Below are positions 1-10,990 of a stretch of DNA of 64,000 bases, piece by piece. The notes under the pieces were generated by a model that saw only the letters and a program-made list of their open reading frames with translations, was not told the DNA's origin and searched no databases. How positions within the stretch are numbered: the first letter of the stretch is position 1; each line of letters starts with the position of its first letter. The DNA lies in contig NZ_CP046582.1 in the NCBI RefSeq assembly GCF_018141005.1, positions 3,224,001-3,288,000 of the forward strand, given 5' to 3'. This DNA is from Erwinia sp. E602 (GTDB lineage Bacteria > Pseudomonadota > Gammaproteobacteria > Enterobacterales > Enterobacteriaceae). A program made the translations under genes and the position numbers.

Positions 1-726
1 GACTGGAGCTTCAAAGGCACCACCGAAGAAGAGTTCGCTACCCTGATGGCGATCTTTACGGCGGAAGACCAGGAAGTCTACATTGCCGACTACGAACATC
101 TTGACGTGTACGCCTGCCGCATCATCGTGCCGGGTATGTCAGACATCTACCCTGCCGAAGACCTGCTGCTGGCCAATAACAGCATGGGCGCGTACCTGCG
201 TGACACCCTGCTGAGCCTGCCAGCCAGCGAGTGGGAAAAAGAAGAGTACCTGGCGCTGCTGGAGCAGCTGGATGAAGACGGCCACGACGACTTCACCCGC
301 GTGCGCGAGCTGCTGGGCCTGGCGACCGGTAAGGATAACGGCTGGTACACTCTGCGCATCGGCGAGCTGAAGGCGATGCTGGCGCTGGCCGCCGGCGACC
401 TGGAACAGGCGCTGATCTGGACCGAGTGGACGATGGAGTTCAACCAGTCGATCTTCTCTGCCGAGCGTGCCAACTACTACCGCTGCCTGCAGACCCTGCT
501 GCTGCTCAGCCAGGAAGAAGGACGTGACCCGCTGCAGTACCATACGGCATTCGTGCGTATGTACGGCCAGGACGCCGTGGACGCGGCCTCTGCCGCAATC
601 AGCGGTGAAGCACCGTTCTACGGCCTGCAGAGCGTGGACAGCGACCTGCAGGCTTTCCCGGCGCACCAGTCGCTGCTGGCAGCCTATGAAAAGTTACAGG
701 CCGCGAAACGCCGTTTCTGGAAATAA
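1..726 (+). CDS. ycaO: YcaO, 3' end (partial): RimO accessory factor, C-terminal part
   Basis: The reading frame is open from the first base and ends at a TAA; 241 codons are present, about 40% of the roughly 586-residue E. coli protein. The visible part is the C-terminal, helix-rich TPR-like region after the ATP-binding YcaO domain, which lies outside the window. E. coli YcaO assists beta-methylthiolation of ribosomal protein S12 by RimO. The family signature residues of the catalytic domain cannot be checked here. Identity rests on the recognisable C-terminus (ending AKRRFWK) and on the position directly upstream of focA-pflB, as in E. coli. A strong terminator follows. Confidence 0.9.
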   Translation, partial: DWSFKGTTEEEFATLMAIFTAEDQEVYIADYEHLDVYACRIIVPGMSDIYPAEDLLLANNSMGAYLRDTLLSLPASEWEKEEYLALLEQLDEDGHDDFTRVRELLGLATGKDNGWYTLRIGELKAMLALAAGDLEQALIWTEWTMEFNQSIFSAERANYYRCLQTLLLLSQEEGRDPLQYHTAFVRMYGQDAVDAASAAISGEAPFYGLQSVDSDLQAFPAHQSLLAAYEKLQAAKRRFWK

Positions 727-789
727 GGACGCTAAGCGCACCCGACTGCGCGGTTCGCCTTAACGGGTCACCGTGTTAAAGCGGTAAAT

Positions 790-828
790 AACAGGTAACA
801 GCTTTGTGTTGTTACCTGTTTTTTTTTA
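790..828 (+). terminator. Rho-independent terminator of ycaO
   Basis: A perfect 11-bp stem (790-800 with 810-820) encloses a 9-nt loop and runs into a tract of about eight T. It separates ycaO from the focA promoter region. Confidence 0.9.
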
Positions 829-1071
829 CCTTCGGGCTTTATTGCCCACTTGTCATTAACATTTACGACGTTGTACCACACTGGCAAACACAATTTATTT
901 TGATATATTAAAAAATATTTATTCCATATAAATCATACACATATTCTCTTTTCAGCGTTACATGAATCGTAATTAATCCATTCACAATCCCGAGATATGA
1001 TCCAAATCAAGTCTGTAAAAGGAGGGGCTTGTTACAATTTCCTCGCTGACACTTTTTAGGAGTATGTGAGT
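829..1071 (+). promoter_or_regulatory. focA-pflB promoter/leader region with FNR-like box
   Basis: This AT-rich stretch has no gene. At 997-1010 lies ATGAT-CCAA-ATCAA, one mismatch from the FNR consensus TTGAT-N4-ATCAA. In E. coli the focA-pflB operon is induced anaerobically by FNR and ArcA from several promoters, so the site fits the context. The box is about 60 bp upstream of the focA start. No -10/-35 pair was assigned. Confidence 0.55.
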
Positions 1072-1941
1072 GTGAAAACGGTCACTCCTTTTGAACTATT
1101 ATTACCTGCTGAGATGGCGAAAGTTGCCGAAGATGCGGGGGTATATAAAGCCACCAAAGCGCCTTTCACCACGTTCTTCCTCGCCATCACCGCGGGCGTT
1201 TTTATCTCCATCGCCTTTGCGTTTTACATCACCGCCACCACCGGCAGCGGCGCGCTGCCCTGGGGCATGGCCAAACTGGTCGGCGGCGTCTGCTTCTCGC
1301 TGGGGCTGATGCTGGTGGTAGTCTGCGGTGCTGACCTGTTCACCTCTACCGTGCTGATCGTGGTGGCGAAAGCCAGCGGTCGCATCAGCTGGGGGCAGCT
1401 GGCACGCAACTGGCTGACCGTTTACATCGGTAACTTCGTCGGCGCGATTTTCTTTGTGGCGCTGATCTGGCTGGCCGGCCAGCATATGGCGGCCAGCGGT
1501 GCCTGGGGGCTGAACGTGCTGCAGACCGCCGACCACAAAATGCACCACACGTTTATTGAAGCCACCAGCCTCGGCATTCTTGCCAACCTGATGGTCTGTA
1601 TGGCGGTGTGGATGAGCTACTCCGGGCGTACCCTGCTGGATAAAATGTTCGCCATGGTGCTGCCGGTAGCGATGTTTGTCGCCAGCGGTTTTGAGCACAG
1701 CATCGCAAATATGTTCCTGATCCCGCTGGCCATCGTCATCCGCGACTTCGCGTCGCCGGAGTTCTGGCAGGCCACCGGCGCCACGGCCGCACAGTTTTCT
1801 CATCTTTCCGTTAGCGACTTTATTAGCGACAACCTGATCCCCGTGACGCTGGGCAACATCATCGGCGGCGGTTTGCTGGTCGGGCTGACCTACTGGGTCA
1901 TTTACTTACGCGACGACCGCAGCCACAGCGGCCACGACTGA
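1072..1941 (+). CDS. focA: FocA formate/nitrite channel
   Basis: FocA is a pentameric inner-membrane channel moving formate (and hypophosphite) during mixed-acid fermentation. The protein has the six-helix formate/nitrite transporter pattern, the conserved N-terminal stretch LLPAEMAKVAEDAGVYKATK, and the FEHSIANM motif with the pore histidine. The start is chosen as GTG at 1072: AGGAG at 1058-1062 gives a 9-nt spacing, and the resulting MKTVTPFELLLP aligns with E. coli MKADNPFDLLLP. A GTG two codons upstream (1066) is too close to the ribosome-binding site. The product is 289 aa (E. coli 285). It is co-directional with pflB 68 bp downstream; a small hairpin at 1952-1970 lies between them and may help set their unequal expression. 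Confidence 0.96.
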   Translation: MKTVTPFELLLPAEMAKVAEDAGVYKATKAPFTTFFLAITAGVFISIAFAFYITATTGSGALPWGMAKLVGGVCFSLGLMLVVVCGADLFTSTVLIVVAKASGRISWGQLARNWLTVYIGNFVGAIFFVALIWLAGQHMAASGAWGLNVLQTADHKMHHTFIEATSLGILANLMVCMAVWMSYSGRTLLDKMFAMVLPVAMFVASGFEHSIANMFLIPLAIVIRDFASPEFWQATGATAAQFSHLSVSDFISDNLIPVTLGNIIGGGLLVGLTYWVIYLRDDRSHSGHD

Positions 1942-2009
1942 ACGGGCGGACGCCGGGCGTTGTTCCCGGCCCCCACCACCGAATTTCACGAAAATAAGGC
2001 AGGTATCAG

Positions 2010-4292
2010 ATGACCGATCGTAATCAAACACTGGCAAACGCCTGGGAAAGTTTCGCTGCAGGTGAATGGCAGAACAGCATCAACGTCCGCGACTTCATTC
2101 AGAAAAACTATACCCCGTATGAAGGCGACGAGGCTTTCCTTACCGGTGCCACCGCCGCGACCACCGCGCTGTGGGACAAAGTGATGGAAGGGATTAAGCA
2201 GGAAAACCGCACCCATGCGCCGGTGGACTTTGATACCGACCTCGCGTCCAGCATCACCTCACATGACGCCGGCTACATCAACAAAGGGCTGGAAAAAATC
2301 GTCGGCCTGCAGACCGAAGCACCGCTGAAACGCGCAATTATTCCGTTCGGCGGCATCAAAATGGTCGAGGGTTCCTGCAAGGTTTACGGCCGTGAGCTGG
2401 ACCCGGCGCTGAAAAAAATCTTCACCGACTACCGCAAAACCCACAACCAGGGCGTGTTCGACGTCTATACCCCGGACATCCTGCGCTGCCGTAAGTCCGG
2501 CGTGTTAACCGGCCTGCCGGATGCCTACGGCCGTGGCCGCATCATCGGCGACTATCGCCGCGTGGCGCTGTACGGTATCGACCTGCTGATGAAAGACAAG
2601 TTTGCCCAGTTCACCTCACTGCAGGCGGATATGGAAAACGGCGTTAACCTGGAAGCAACCATCCGCCTGCGGGAAGAGATTGCTGACCAGCACCACGCGC
2701 TGCAGCAGATCAAAGAGATGGCCGCCAAATATGGCTGCGATATCTCCGGCCCGGCCACCAGCGCGGCAGAAGCCGTCCAGTGGACCTACTTCGGTTATCT
2801 GGCCGCGGTGAAATCACAAAACGGCGCGGCGATGTCCTTCGGCCGCGTCTCCACCTTCCTCGATATCTATTTCGAGCGCGACCTGAAGGCCGGTAAAATC
2901 ACCGAGTCCGATGCGCAGGAGCTGATCGACCATCTGGTAATGAAGCTGCGTATGGTGCGCTTCCTGCGTACGCCGGAGTACGATGAACTGTTCTCAGGCG
3001 ACCCGATCTGGGCCACCGAATCGCTGGGTGGTATGGGCGTGGATGGCCGTACGCTGGTAACCAAAAACACCTTCCGCTTCCTCAACACGCTGTACACCAT
3101 GGGGCCGTCACCGGAGCCAAACATGACCATTCTGTGGTCAGAACAGCTGCCGTCAGACTTCAAAAAATATGCGGCGAAGGTCTCAATTGATACTTCATCG
3201 CTGCAGTACGAAAATGACGACCTGATGCGCCCGGACTTCGATAACGACGACTACGCCATCGCCTGCTGCGTCAGCCCGATGATCGTCGGCAAACAGATGC
3301 AGTTCTTCGGCGCCCGCGCCAACCTGGCAAAAACCATGCTGTATGCCATCAACGGCGGCATGGATGAGAAGCTGAAAATGCAGGTCGGCCCGAAAGAAGC
3401 GCCGATGACCGATGCGGTGCTGGACTACGATAAAGTCATGGGCCGCCTGGATCACTTTATGGACTGGCTGGCAAAACAGTACGTCACCGCGCTGAACGTC
3501 ATCCACTACATGCACGACAAGTACAGCTATGAAGCTTCGCTGATGGCGCTGCATGACCGTGACGTCTATCGCACCATGGCCTGCGGTATCGCCGGACTGT
3601 CGGTGGCCGCCGACTCCCTCTCCGCGATTAAGTATGCCAGAGTGTCGCCGGTACGTGATGAAGATGGTCTGGCCATCGACTTCAACATTGAGGGTGAGTA
3701 CCCGCAGTTTGGTAACAACGACGCACGGGTGGACGATATCGCCTGCGACCTGGTCGAGCGCTTTATGAAGAAAATTCAGCAGCTGCAGACCTACCGCAAC
3801 GCGGTGCCGACCCAGTCGGTGCTGACCATCACCTCAAACGTGGTGTACGGCAAAAAAACCGGTAATACCCCGGACGGACGCCGGGCAGGCGCGCCGTTCG
3901 GACCGGGTGCTAACCCGATGCACGGCCGCGATCAGAAAGGTGCGGTGGCCTCGCTGACCTCAGTGGCGAAACTGCCGTTTGCCTATGCGAAGGATGGTAT
4001 CTCTTACACCTTCTCAATCGTACCGAATGCGTTGGGTAAAAACGACGACGTGCGCAAAGCTAACCTCGCCGGGCTGATGGATGGTTACTTCCACCATGAA
4101 GCCGGTCTGGAAGGCGGCCAGCACCTCAACGTCAACGTGATGAACCGCGAGATGCTGCTGGAAGCGATGAACGATCCGGAAAAATATCCGCAGCTGACCA
4201 TCCGCGTCTCCGGCTACGCGGTGCGCTTTAACTCGCTGACCAAAGAGCAGCAGCAGGATGTGATTACCCGTACCTTTACCCAGAGCCTGTAA
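2010..4292 (+). CDS. pflB: Pyruvate formate-lyase (formate C-acetyltransferase)
   Basis: This glycyl-radical enzyme converts pyruvate and CoA to acetyl-CoA and formate in the anaerobic cytoplasm. At 760 aa it matches the E. coli enzyme exactly in length. The adjacent active-site cysteines are in IACCVSPM, and the C-terminal glycyl-radical motif [12 protein letters not shown] places the radical at Gly735 (734 without Met). The N-terminal [16 protein letters not shown] block is diagnostic. The start has AAGGCAGG upstream. It lies in the focA-pflB operon, is activated by PflA encoded just downstream, and shares that operon's FNR-type control. A GC-rich terminator follows. Confidence 0.98.
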   Translation: MTDRNQTLANAWESFAAGEWQNSINVRDFIQKNYTPYEGDEAFLTGATAATTALWDKVMEGIKQENRTHAPVDFDTDLASSITSHDAGYINKGLEKIVGLQTEAPLKRAIIPFGGIKMVEGSCKVYGRELDPALKKIFTDYRKTHNQGVFDVYTPDILRCRKSGVLTGLPDAYGRGRIIGDYRRVALYGIDLLMKDKFAQFTSLQADMENGVNLEATIRLREEIADQHHALQQIKEMAAKYGCDISGPATSAAEAVQWTYFGYLAAVKSQNGAAMSFGRVSTFLDIYFERDLKAGKITESDAQELIDHLVMKLRMVRFLRTPEYDELFSGDPIWATESLGGMGVDGRTLVTKNTFRFLNTLYTMGPSPEPNMTILWSEQLPSDFKKYAAKVSIDTSSLQYENDDLMRPDFDNDDYAIACCVSPMIVGKQMQFFGARANLAKTMLYAINGGMDEKLKMQVGPKEAPMTDAVLDYDKVMGRLDHFMDWLAKQYVTALNVIHYMHDKYSYEASLMALHDRDVYRTMACGIAGLSVAADSLSAIKYARVSPVRDEDGLAIDFNIEGEYPQFGNNDARVDDIACDLVERFMKKIQQLQTYRNAVPTQSVLTITSNVVYGKKTGNTPDGRRAGAPFGPGANPMHGRDQKGAVASLTSVAKLPFAYAKDGISYTFSIVPNALGKNDDVRKANLAGLMDGYFHHEAGLEGGQHLNVNVMNREMLLEAMNDPEKYPQLTIRVSGYAVRFNSLTKEQQQDVITRTFTQSL

Positions 4293-4301
4293 GCTCTGTC
4301 G

Positions 4302-4327
4302 CCGGCCCCCACCGGGGCCGGTTTTTT
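4302..4327 (+). terminator. Terminator after pflB
   Basis: An 8-bp GC stem (CCGGCCCC / GGGGCCGG, 4302-4309 with 4314-4321) is followed by six T. It ends focA-pflB transcription before pflA. Confidence 0.9.
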
Positions 4328-4428
4328 ACCAGCCTTTTTTGCCCGCCCTCTGCCCCGCCGCAGGCGGCGCGCAAAACAGACTTAACGTAGCGCGGCGACA
4401 GACCGCGCCAACCAGGAGAACCCATCGC

Positions 4429-5169
4429 ATGTCACTCACCGGTCGTATTCACTCTTTTGAATCCTGTGGCACCGTAGACGGGCCCGGCATCCGCTTTATC
4501 ACCTTCTTCCAGGGCTGCCTGATGCGCTGCCTCTACTGCCACAACCGCGACACCTGGGACACCCACGGCGGCAGCGAAATCACCGTTGAGGCGCTGATGC
4601 AGGATGTGGTCTCCTATCGTCACTACATGAACGCCTCTGGCGGCGGTGTCACCGCGTCGGGTGGCGAAGCGATCCTGCAGGCGGAGTTTGTGCGTGACTG
4701 GTTCCGCGCCTGCAAGGCCGAAGGGATCCACACCTGTCTCGACACCAACGGCTTTGTGCGCCGCTATGACCCGGTAATCGATGAACTGCTCGACGTTACC
4801 GACCTGGTGATGCTCGATCTGAAACAGATCAACGATGATGTACACCAGGTGCTGGTTGGCGTGCCCAACCACCGCACGCTCGACTTTGCCCGTTATCTGG
4901 CCAAGCGCAATATCCGCACCTGGATCCGCTACGTGGTGGTGCCGGGCTACACGGATGACGACGACTCCGCCCACCGGCTGGGTGCCTTTACCCGCGATAT
5001 GGGCAACGTAGAGAAGATCGAGCTGCTGCCCTATCACGAACTGGGCAAACATAAATGGGAGGCGATGGGCGAGGAGTACCAGCTGGACGGCGTGCATCCA
5101 CCGAAAAAAGAGACTATGGAACGCGTTAAAAGCATTCTGGAAGGCTACGGTCACCAGGTGATGTACTGA
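4429..5169 (+). CDS. pflA: Pyruvate formate-lyase activating enzyme
   Basis: PflA is a radical-SAM enzyme that abstracts the glycine hydrogen of PflB to generate the glycyl radical. The N-terminal radical-SAM motif [15 protein letters not shown] carries the CxxxCxxC iron-sulfur ligands (about residues 30-37), followed by the GGE-type SAM-binding stretch TASGGEAIL. The ATG at 4429 has AGGAG 12-16 nt upstream and gives 246 aa, the E. coli length; an open frame extends upstream but shows no family similarity. pflA is separated from pflB by a terminator, so it probably has its own promoter. Confidence 0.97.
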   Translation: MSLTGRIHSFESCGTVDGPGIRFITFFQGCLMRCLYCHNRDTWDTHGGSEITVEALMQDVVSYRHYMNASGGGVTASGGEAILQAEFVRDWFRACKAEGIHTCLDTNGFVRRYDPVIDELLDVTDLVMLDLKQINDDVHQVLVGVPNHRTLDFARYLAKRNIRTWIRYVVVPGYTDDDDSAHRLGAFTRDMGNVEKIELLPYHELGKHKWEAMGEEYQLDGVHPPKKETMERVKSILEGYGHQVMY

Positions 5170-5334
5170 ACCCTGAGCCGGCGATATGCCATGCGGATGG
5201 CAGAAGCGAGCCGGATATGGGCGATCGCCGGTAAACCATCAGCAGAGTTACCGGCACAGAGTCTGAACAGGGCGCGGCGCTGGCCGCCCCTGACCGACGC
5301 GGGAGAGGCTGCCATAAGGGCGGCCTCTGTTCGA

Positions 5335-6486
5335 TCAGGCGTGGGCCACCGGCGTGGCGTGGTGATCGGCCTTGCGCAGCAGCATCAGCAGATAGACCAG
5401 CGCGACGCCGGCAATCATCACAAACAGCAGGCGGTCAGAGTAGTGCTGCATCAGCATTGAGGTCATGGTCGGGCCCGCCAGGCTGCCGACGGTATAGCTG
5501 AGCAGCAGCGCCTGGTTCATCGCCACCAGCTCGTGCTGGGGGACTTTTTCACAGGCCCAGGCCATCGCCACCGGGTAGAGCGTAAAGCCCGCCAGCCCCA
5601 GCACGAACAGCGCCGGTGCCATCGCGGTGCCGCCGAGCATCGCCATCGCGCCAAGGATAATGCCAAACACCTGCACCCGCAGCACCAGCAGGCGGCCATA
5701 GCGGTCTGCCAGGCGACCTACCGGCCACTGCCCAATAATGCCGGCGCTGACCAGCAGCGCCATCCAGTAACCGACGCTGGCGTCACCGATGCCCTGATGA
5801 GACAGGTACAGCGGCATCAGCCCATACAGCGACCCCAGCACGATGCCGGAGATAATGCAGCCGTTGATGCCCAGCCGGGCGCTGCGCAGGCGCAGCATCG
5901 ACAACATCCGCCCCGCCGGGGCCTCCTCCCCCGCCATCTGCGCCGTCACCCGGCAGAACACCAGCGGCAGGATAGCGGTGAGGATCAGCGTGGTGATCCA
6001 CGGCAGCACCTGCAGCAGCGCGGTGGATCCGCCGCTGACCAGCAGTTGTCCGAGCACGGTGGCGATGTAATACACGATCATATAGGCCGCCAGCAGACGC
6101 CCGCGGTTGCGCACGGTGCCGTTCGACATCAGCGCGCTCTCCACCACCACCCAGATCAGCGCACAGCCGACACCGGCGATAAAGCGCCACAGGGTCCAGC
6201 TCCAGAAGCCGGTGCCCAGCCCGAGCATCACCGTGGCAACCGCAAAGATCAGCGACGCGAGGTAATAGCTGCGGTTGAAGCCGTAACGCTTAATCACCCA
6301 GCCGGCCACCAGCGTGCCGAGCAGATTTCCCGTGTAATAAGACGAACCCACCATGCCAATTTGCCAGGTCGGCAGCGCGTCGTGGCTCAGCCACAGGGGA
6401 ACGAGGGTATTGAGCACGGCAATAGCAACCGTCAGCAGCAGCAGGCCGCTGAGCAGCACCACAACGGGACGCGACCAGATGGACAT
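5335..6486 (-). CDS. ycaD: YcaD, major facilitator superfamily transporter
   Basis: This is an inner-membrane transporter of the MFS (YcaD family) with about 12 hydrophobic segments and unknown substrate. Motifs shared with E. coli YcaD include [15 protein letters not shown], the [14 protein letters not shown] cytoplasmic loop and [12 protein letters not shown]. The start at 6486 ([19 protein letters not shown]) matches the E. coli N-terminus and gives 383 aa (E. coli 382); 24 further in-frame codons upstream are not conserved. No strong Shine-Dalgarno is visible. It is convergent with pflA. In E. coli, dms and other genes lie between ycaD and serS; here they are adjacent. Confidence 0.92.
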   Translation of the reverse strand: MSIWSRPVVVLLSGLLLLTVAIAVLNTLVPLWLSHDALPTWQIGMVGSSYYTGNLLGTLVAGWVIKRYGFNRSYYLASLIFAVATVMLGLGTGFWSWTLWRFIAGVGCALIWVVVESALMSNGTVRNRGRLLAAYMIVYYIATVLGQLLVSGGSTALLQVLPWITTLILTAILPLVFCRVTAQMAGEEAPAGRMLSMLRLRSARLGINGCIISGIVLGSLYGLMPLYLSHQGIGDASVGYWMALLVSAGIIGQWPVGRLADRYGRLLVLRVQVFGIILGAMAMLGGTAMAPALFVLGLAGFTLYPVAMAWACEKVPQHELVAMNQALLLSYTVGSLAGPTMTSMLMQHYSDRLLFVMIAGVALVYLLMLLRKADHHATPVAHA

Positions 6487-6726
6487 AGTAGTGAAAAACC
6501 AAAAAGGGGGTAGGATTTTGCGCGCATCATGCCACCGCGCCGGGGTTTGGAGAAGCACAAAAAACGTGGATTAGCACGATTTGTATATCAATGATTTAAT
6601 TTACTTATTAACAGTTAGTTAGATAACGCAATTGGCGATTTTACGAGAAATTATCTCATTGAATTTGCTGTTAAATTGTTCCTGAAGACGATTAAAGTCG
6701 ATGACCATTTTTTCTCAAACTACAGA

Positions 6727-6754
6727 TAAAAAAAACCCGCCGGGCGGCGGGTTT
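6727..6754 (-). terminator. Terminator of serS
   Basis: Read on the minus strand, an 8-bp stem AACCCGCC / GGCGGGTT (6734-6741 with 6745-6752) is followed by a run of T. It lies 11 bp beyond the serS stop codon. Confidence 0.92.
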
Positions 6755-6765
6755 CTCTGGCTGGC

Positions 6766-8313
<1,548 letters not shown>

Positions 8314-8346
8314 CTATGGAAGTTTTGTATATAAGGGAGCGAACCA

Positions 8347-10773
8347 ATGATTAATCAGATCGACATTGCCAGCTTTGGCAGCTTCAATGGACTGAGCTGG
8401 AAGAAAAGTATTCGTGACGGTGGTAATAATGTGCAGAACTTCAAGCGCCTGAACATTCTCTATGGGCGCAACTACTCGGGGAAAACCACCCTTTCCCGAA
8501 TCTTCCGTGCGCTTGAGATGGGGCGCATCCCGCTGAACTATATAGAACCATCCTTTACCGTTCATGGGGACAAAGGAGATGTGACCCATGCTGACATTGC
8601 CACTCATGGATATGAGATAAGAGTCTATAATCATGATTTTGTGAGTGAAAATCTAAGTTTCTTATTCAATCAAACTATTGATGGGGAAATAAAGAGTTTC
8701 GCCATCGTTGGGGAGAAGAACAAAGAGATTGACGATGAGATTGCTGCCATTTACGCGAAACTTGGCAGTGTTGAAGCCAAGGCAGGTCTTAGGCACGATC
8801 TGGATACCAAGAAGAAGGAAAGAGATCGGACCAAAAGTGACCATAAAACGGCTTATGATGCTCTGGAAAGCAAGCTTCGCTCTCATGCCAACATTAAAAT
8901 CAAACAGAATCGCACCTACGGTCCTCCCCTCTACAACATTGATAGCATCAGGAAGGACATAACATCTGTAAAGACGGTAGGGTTCACCCCGCTTACGACT
9001 GAAGAACAAGCGATCAAGATCAATCTCTTGAAGCAGGAAGCCCTTCCTGACATCACTGATACCGTCTCGGTTAGTCTAAAGATTGATTCAATCAAAATAG
9101 TAGCCGAAGAGCTTCTTTCTAGATCGATCAGGCCAACGCAGGCCATTCAAGAGCTTTTGAACGAGACAGCCCTTCAAACTTGGGTAAAGCAAGGTATCCC
9201 ACTGCACAGGGGCAAACGCGATACATGCGCCTTTTGCCGTCAGGATCTGCCTCACGATCTATGGCAGGCTCTGGATTCCCACTTCAGCAAGGAATCTGCT
9301 GAACTGGAGTCGTCCATCAATTCATGTCTGACATCGGTCAACAGCGAAATTCAAGCCATTGCTGGCTTCCTGACGTTAACCGGAGAGCAGTTCTATGCCG
9401 AAGAAAAAGCCTCATTTGAAACCAATAAAAAATCTCTTGCTGATTGCCTGAGGGTATACATGCAAGACCTGGAAGCGTTAAAGAGTGCGTTGGGCTCAAG
9501 GAAGACTTCTCTCTTCCTGTCAGTTGCCATGCCGTTACCCAAGTACGATTCAGCAGCAATACAGAAGTGCGTTGATGACATCAACGATCTGATCGTAAAG
9601 AGTAATGGCCGTACTAATACACTTGAGAAGGATAAACGCTTCGCACGAGAGGCATTGAGGCTCACCGATGTTGCTTCCTTCATAAGTGACATCGCCTACG
9701 ACATGGAATTAACCCGCATAGCTGGTCTTAAAACGGACGCCGATACTGCTAATAGGATCTATACAAATGTAGAATCCGAGATCATCAAGTTGGAGAATGA
9801 TGTCAGCCGCCTGCAAGGTCAACAGAAGGATGAACGCAAAGGTGCAGAGCGGGTCAATTCCTTGCTCAACCACTTCTTCGGTCACGATGGCATTACGCTT
9901 GAAGCCAAGGACAACGCTGAGAAAAATGCCGTCAAGTTTGAGATCATGCGGGATGGCAAATCAGCCTACAACTTGAGTGAAGGTGAATGTAGCCTGATTG
10001 CCTTTTGCTACTTTATCGCCAAACTGGAAGAACCTGACAGCAGTGGCAAGGAGCTGATCATCTACATTGACGATCCAATTTCCAGTCTGGACGGAAACCA
10101 TATCTTCTTTATGTTTAGCCTGATCGAAAGTTTAATTGCCAAGCCGTTCAAGAACATGGATGGCTCCAACGGCTATCGTTACAATCAGCTCTTCATCTCT
10201 ACCCACAACCTGGACTTCCTGAAGTATCTGAAGCGTCTTTCCATCCCCAAAAAGAAGATGCCAGCCGGAGATGATGGCAAGACCAGGAGCGTAGATGATA
10301 ACGAGCACTTTATGGTGGAGCGGAATGGGCCAAAAAGCAACATCATGCTGATGCCATCCTACCTGAAGGATTACGTCACTGAGTTCAACTACCTGTTTCA
10401 CCAAATCTACAAGTGCAGAAACCAAGACACTGCACAAGGCGCACATGAGCCGTTCTATGGCTTCGGGAACAACCTTCGCAAGTTTCTGGAAGCCTTTCTG
10501 TTCTTCAAGTTCCCGTACCACGATGACAAGAACGATGCGTTTGAACGAATTAAGAAGTTCTTTGGTGATGAAGACGCAACGGCAATCGCATTGGTGAACC
10601 GGCTCAACAATGAATTTTCACACCTTGAGTCAATCCCAGATCGCGGATTCAAACCCGTTGAGATACCAGAGATCGCCAAGGTAGCGAACTTCGTCTTGGA
10701 CAAAATCTATGCAGCAGATCCTCACCAATATAATGCCCTGTTAAAGAGCATTGGGGAGCCAGCGAGAAAATAA
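8347..10773 (+). CDS. RloC/PrrC-like AAA (ABC-type) ATPase with candidate anticodon-nuclease motif
   Basis: Predicted defence ATPase of 808 aa, resembling the AAA_13 group that includes RloC and PrrC. Walker A is GRNYSGKT at 40-47. A long charged coiled-coil-like middle region carries the CxxC of a Rad50-type zinc hook (Cys294-Ala-Phe-Cys297). The ABC signature LSEGE is at 543-547 and Walker B ending in DDP at about 570-577, followed by an STHN switch. The C-terminus has Arg711-x3-Glu715 and His759 (within NEFSH), the order of the Arg-Glu-His triad described for PrrC/RloC tRNA-anticodon nucleases. AAGGGAG precedes the ATG by 7 nt. It is convergent with the GHKL gene. Base composition is clearly AT-richer than the flanks, suggesting transfer. 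No hsd restriction-modification genes are linked, unlike many rloC loci. Family assignment is by motifs only; nuclease activity is inferred. Confidence 0.82.
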   Translation: MINQIDIASFGSFNGLSWKKSIRDGGNNVQNFKRLNILYGRNYSGKTTLSRIFRALEMGRIPLNYIEPSFTVHGDKGDVTHADIATHGYEIRVYNHDFVSENLSFLFNQTIDGEIKSFAIVGEKNKEIDDEIAAIYAKLGSVEAKAGLRHDLDTKKKERDRTKSDHKTAYDALESKLRSHANIKIKQNRTYGPPLYNIDSIRKDITSVKTVGFTPLTTEEQAIKINLLKQEALPDITDTVSVSLKIDSIKIVAEELLSRSIRPTQAIQELLNETALQTWVKQGIPLHRGKRDTCAFCRQDLPHDLWQALDSHFSKESAELESSINSCLTSVNSEIQAIAGFLTLTGEQFYAEEKASFETNKKSLADCLRVYMQDLEALKSALGSRKTSLFLSVAMPLPKYDSAAIQKCVDDINDLIVKSNGRTNTLEKDKRFAREALRLTDVASFISDIAYDMELTRIAGLKTDADTANRIYTNVESEIIKLENDVSRLQGQQKDERKGAERVNSLLNHFFGHDGITLEAKDNAEKNAVKFEIMRDGKSAYNLSEGECSLIAFCYFIAKLEEPDSSGKELIIYIDDPISSLDGNHIFFMFSLIESLIAKPFKNMDGSNGYRYNQLFISTHNLDFLKYLKRLSIPKKKMPAGDDGKTRSVDDNEHFMVERNGPKSNIMLMPSYLKDYVTEFNYLFHQIYKCRNQDTAQGAHEPFYGFGNNLRKFLEAFLFFKFPYHDDKNDAFERIKKFFGDEDATAIALVNRLNNEFSHLESIPDRGFKPVEIPEIAKVANFVLDKIYAADPHQYNALLKSIGEPARK

Positions 10774-10775
10774 TA

Positions 10776-10803
10776 GAAAAAGGGGCATTAAGCCCCTTTC
10801 TTC
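10776..10803 (+). terminator. Terminator after the RloC-like gene
   Basis: An 8-bp stem AAAGGGGC / GCCCCTTT (10779-10786 with 10792-10799) is followed by a short, interrupted T-rich tail. The A-run on the other side lets it also act on minus-strand transcripts. Confidence 0.75.
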
Positions 10804-10830
10804 ATCTAGCTAACTGTTGCTAACGAATGG

Positions 10831-10914
10831 TCATTTCAACGACAATTCCGAACCAGAAGCTCTAATAGCAAAGAAATTTTCTTCATCATTCGGCTGAAGG
10901 TGTGCCGTTGACAT
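10831..10914 (-). CDS. Possible 27-codon ORF downstream of the GHKL gene
   Basis: An ATG-started frame of 27 codons lies 76 bp beyond the end of the GHKL ATPase gene on the same strand. It begins MSTAHLQPNDEENFFAIR and ends SELSLK. Its composition is protein-like, but there is no good ribosome-binding site and nothing is recognised. It could be a small partner of the island, the remnant of a larger gene, or chance. Confidence 0.2.
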   Translation of the reverse strand: MSTAHLQPNDEENFFAIRASGSELSLK

Positions 10915-10990
10915 ACAGATCTTGATTCACGTGGTTAAAGGCCAAAATAAGATAGTTACAGAAATCGCTTCAGTACACAGAGATATTCAT

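Noticed and set aside
5304..5329. Terminator between pflA and ycaD
   Set aside because: An inverted repeat AGAGGCTGCC/GGCGGCCTCT is present but has an internal mismatch and no T-run on either strand, so it was not listed as a feature.
5533..6513. 326-codon open frame on the plus strand
   Set aside because: Antisense to ycaD; composition dominated by His, Arg, Gln and Ala with no family motif.
8347..10773. Housekeeping Rad50/SMC-type repair protein
   Set aside because: The zinc-hook CxxC is shared with Rad50, but there is no SbcD/Mre11 partner, the length is short, and the C-terminal R-x3-E...H arrangement points to the RloC/PrrC group.
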